64,000 bases of DNA from Actinernus sp. WN-2022 (Eukaryota > Cnidaria > Anthozoa > Actiniaria > Actinernidae), in assembly GCA_030867875.1 (NCBI GenBank), contig JAOWCC010001634.1, forward strand, positions 102,899,321 through 102,963,320. The letters run 5' to 3'. The position numbers and the translations under genes were made by a program. The notes below the pieces were generated by a model, which ran no database searches, had not been told where the DNA came from, and was given only the letters and a program-made list of their open reading frames with translations. This document shows positions 63,851 through 64,000 of this stretch, in pieces (position 1 is the first letter of the stretch; each line of letters opens with the position of its first letter).

Positions 63851-64000
63851 TTCATAGTTATTTTTTATTTGATAGCCGATTAGATCACTAGTTTGATCTA
63901 ACGTACACCAGCAGGATTGTCGTTCACGGTTGCTTGCTTGAACAATTCGTCACGAATTTTGACATTATTTTATTTAAAAATAAAATCCAGGGGGGTGTAG
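63851..64000. other. Diverged relic resembling the array junction
   Basis: 63896-63960 lines up loosely with an array junction: TCTAACGTACACCAGCAGGA recalls TCTAACACACCTGTTGGA, then GATTGTCGTT recalls GATTATCGTT. No open frame. Confidence 0.35.

Noticed and set aside
1..64000. CRISPR array, rRNA or bacterial operon
   Set aside because: No regularly spaced short repeats with unique spacers, no rRNA-like sequence, and splice-like signals, poly(A) signals and TE types are all eukaryotic.

Overview
The window is eukaryotic, most likely from an animal and probably a cnidarian such as a sea anemone or coral. It holds one intact intronless TRIM/NHL-type host gene (41382-43565, minus). Almost everything else recognisable is mobile DNA in successive nested layers. 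Clues to the host are a multigene Polinton/Maverick, Penelope-like elements (PLEs), several LINE clades, a P2X7-C-terminal-like fragment and a THAP-domain fragment. The assignment is by gene content only.

Layout. 1-6216: a MITE and two copies of one LINE, the second with an in-frame tandem duplication of its C-terminal module. 6259-9881: a TTAA-flanked DNA transposon with a P2X7C-like fragment at one end and a THAP fragment at the other. 9890-17960: four LINEs and a DIRS-like fragment, nested and abutting; the Tx1-like LINE carries a small MITE and a 35-bp hairpin insertion with a 10-bp target duplication. 17960-20560: dispersed repeats and element tails.

20916-35693: a 14.8-kb Polinton with about 330-bp terminal inverted repeats (each folding as a large palindrome) and ACTCT flanking repeats. 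It sits in another repeat whose paralogous empty copy survives at 36430-36560. In order it carries a Cys-rich small gene, a TFIIB/VLTF3-like factor, a membrane protein, minor capsid protein, a large unknown protein, another membrane protein, major capsid protein, packaging ATPase, four small overlapping or abutting genes, integrase and protein-primed DNA polymerase B. The enzymes, major capsid and transcription-factor genes are broken; the minor capsid and six small or membrane-protein genes are open. No adenovirus-type protease was recognised.

37050-47800: LINE and PLE scraps, a TTAA-type element with its empty site nearby, the TRIM/NHL gene, and several inverted-repeat elements. 47813-60078: a tandem array of four copies of a unit (about 1.5 kb when uninterrupted). 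Junctions are 12-bp inverted repeats around a constant 16-bp spacer, and every unit contains 172-bp satellite monomers. PLEs, LINEs and a foldback element have inserted into the array. 60079-63850: the most complete PLE, with a 2A-like motif, reverse transcriptase, GIY-YIG endonuclease and a hammerhead-ribozyme-like 3' motif.

All calls come from reading the sequence; element edges are approximate unless exact ends are stated.
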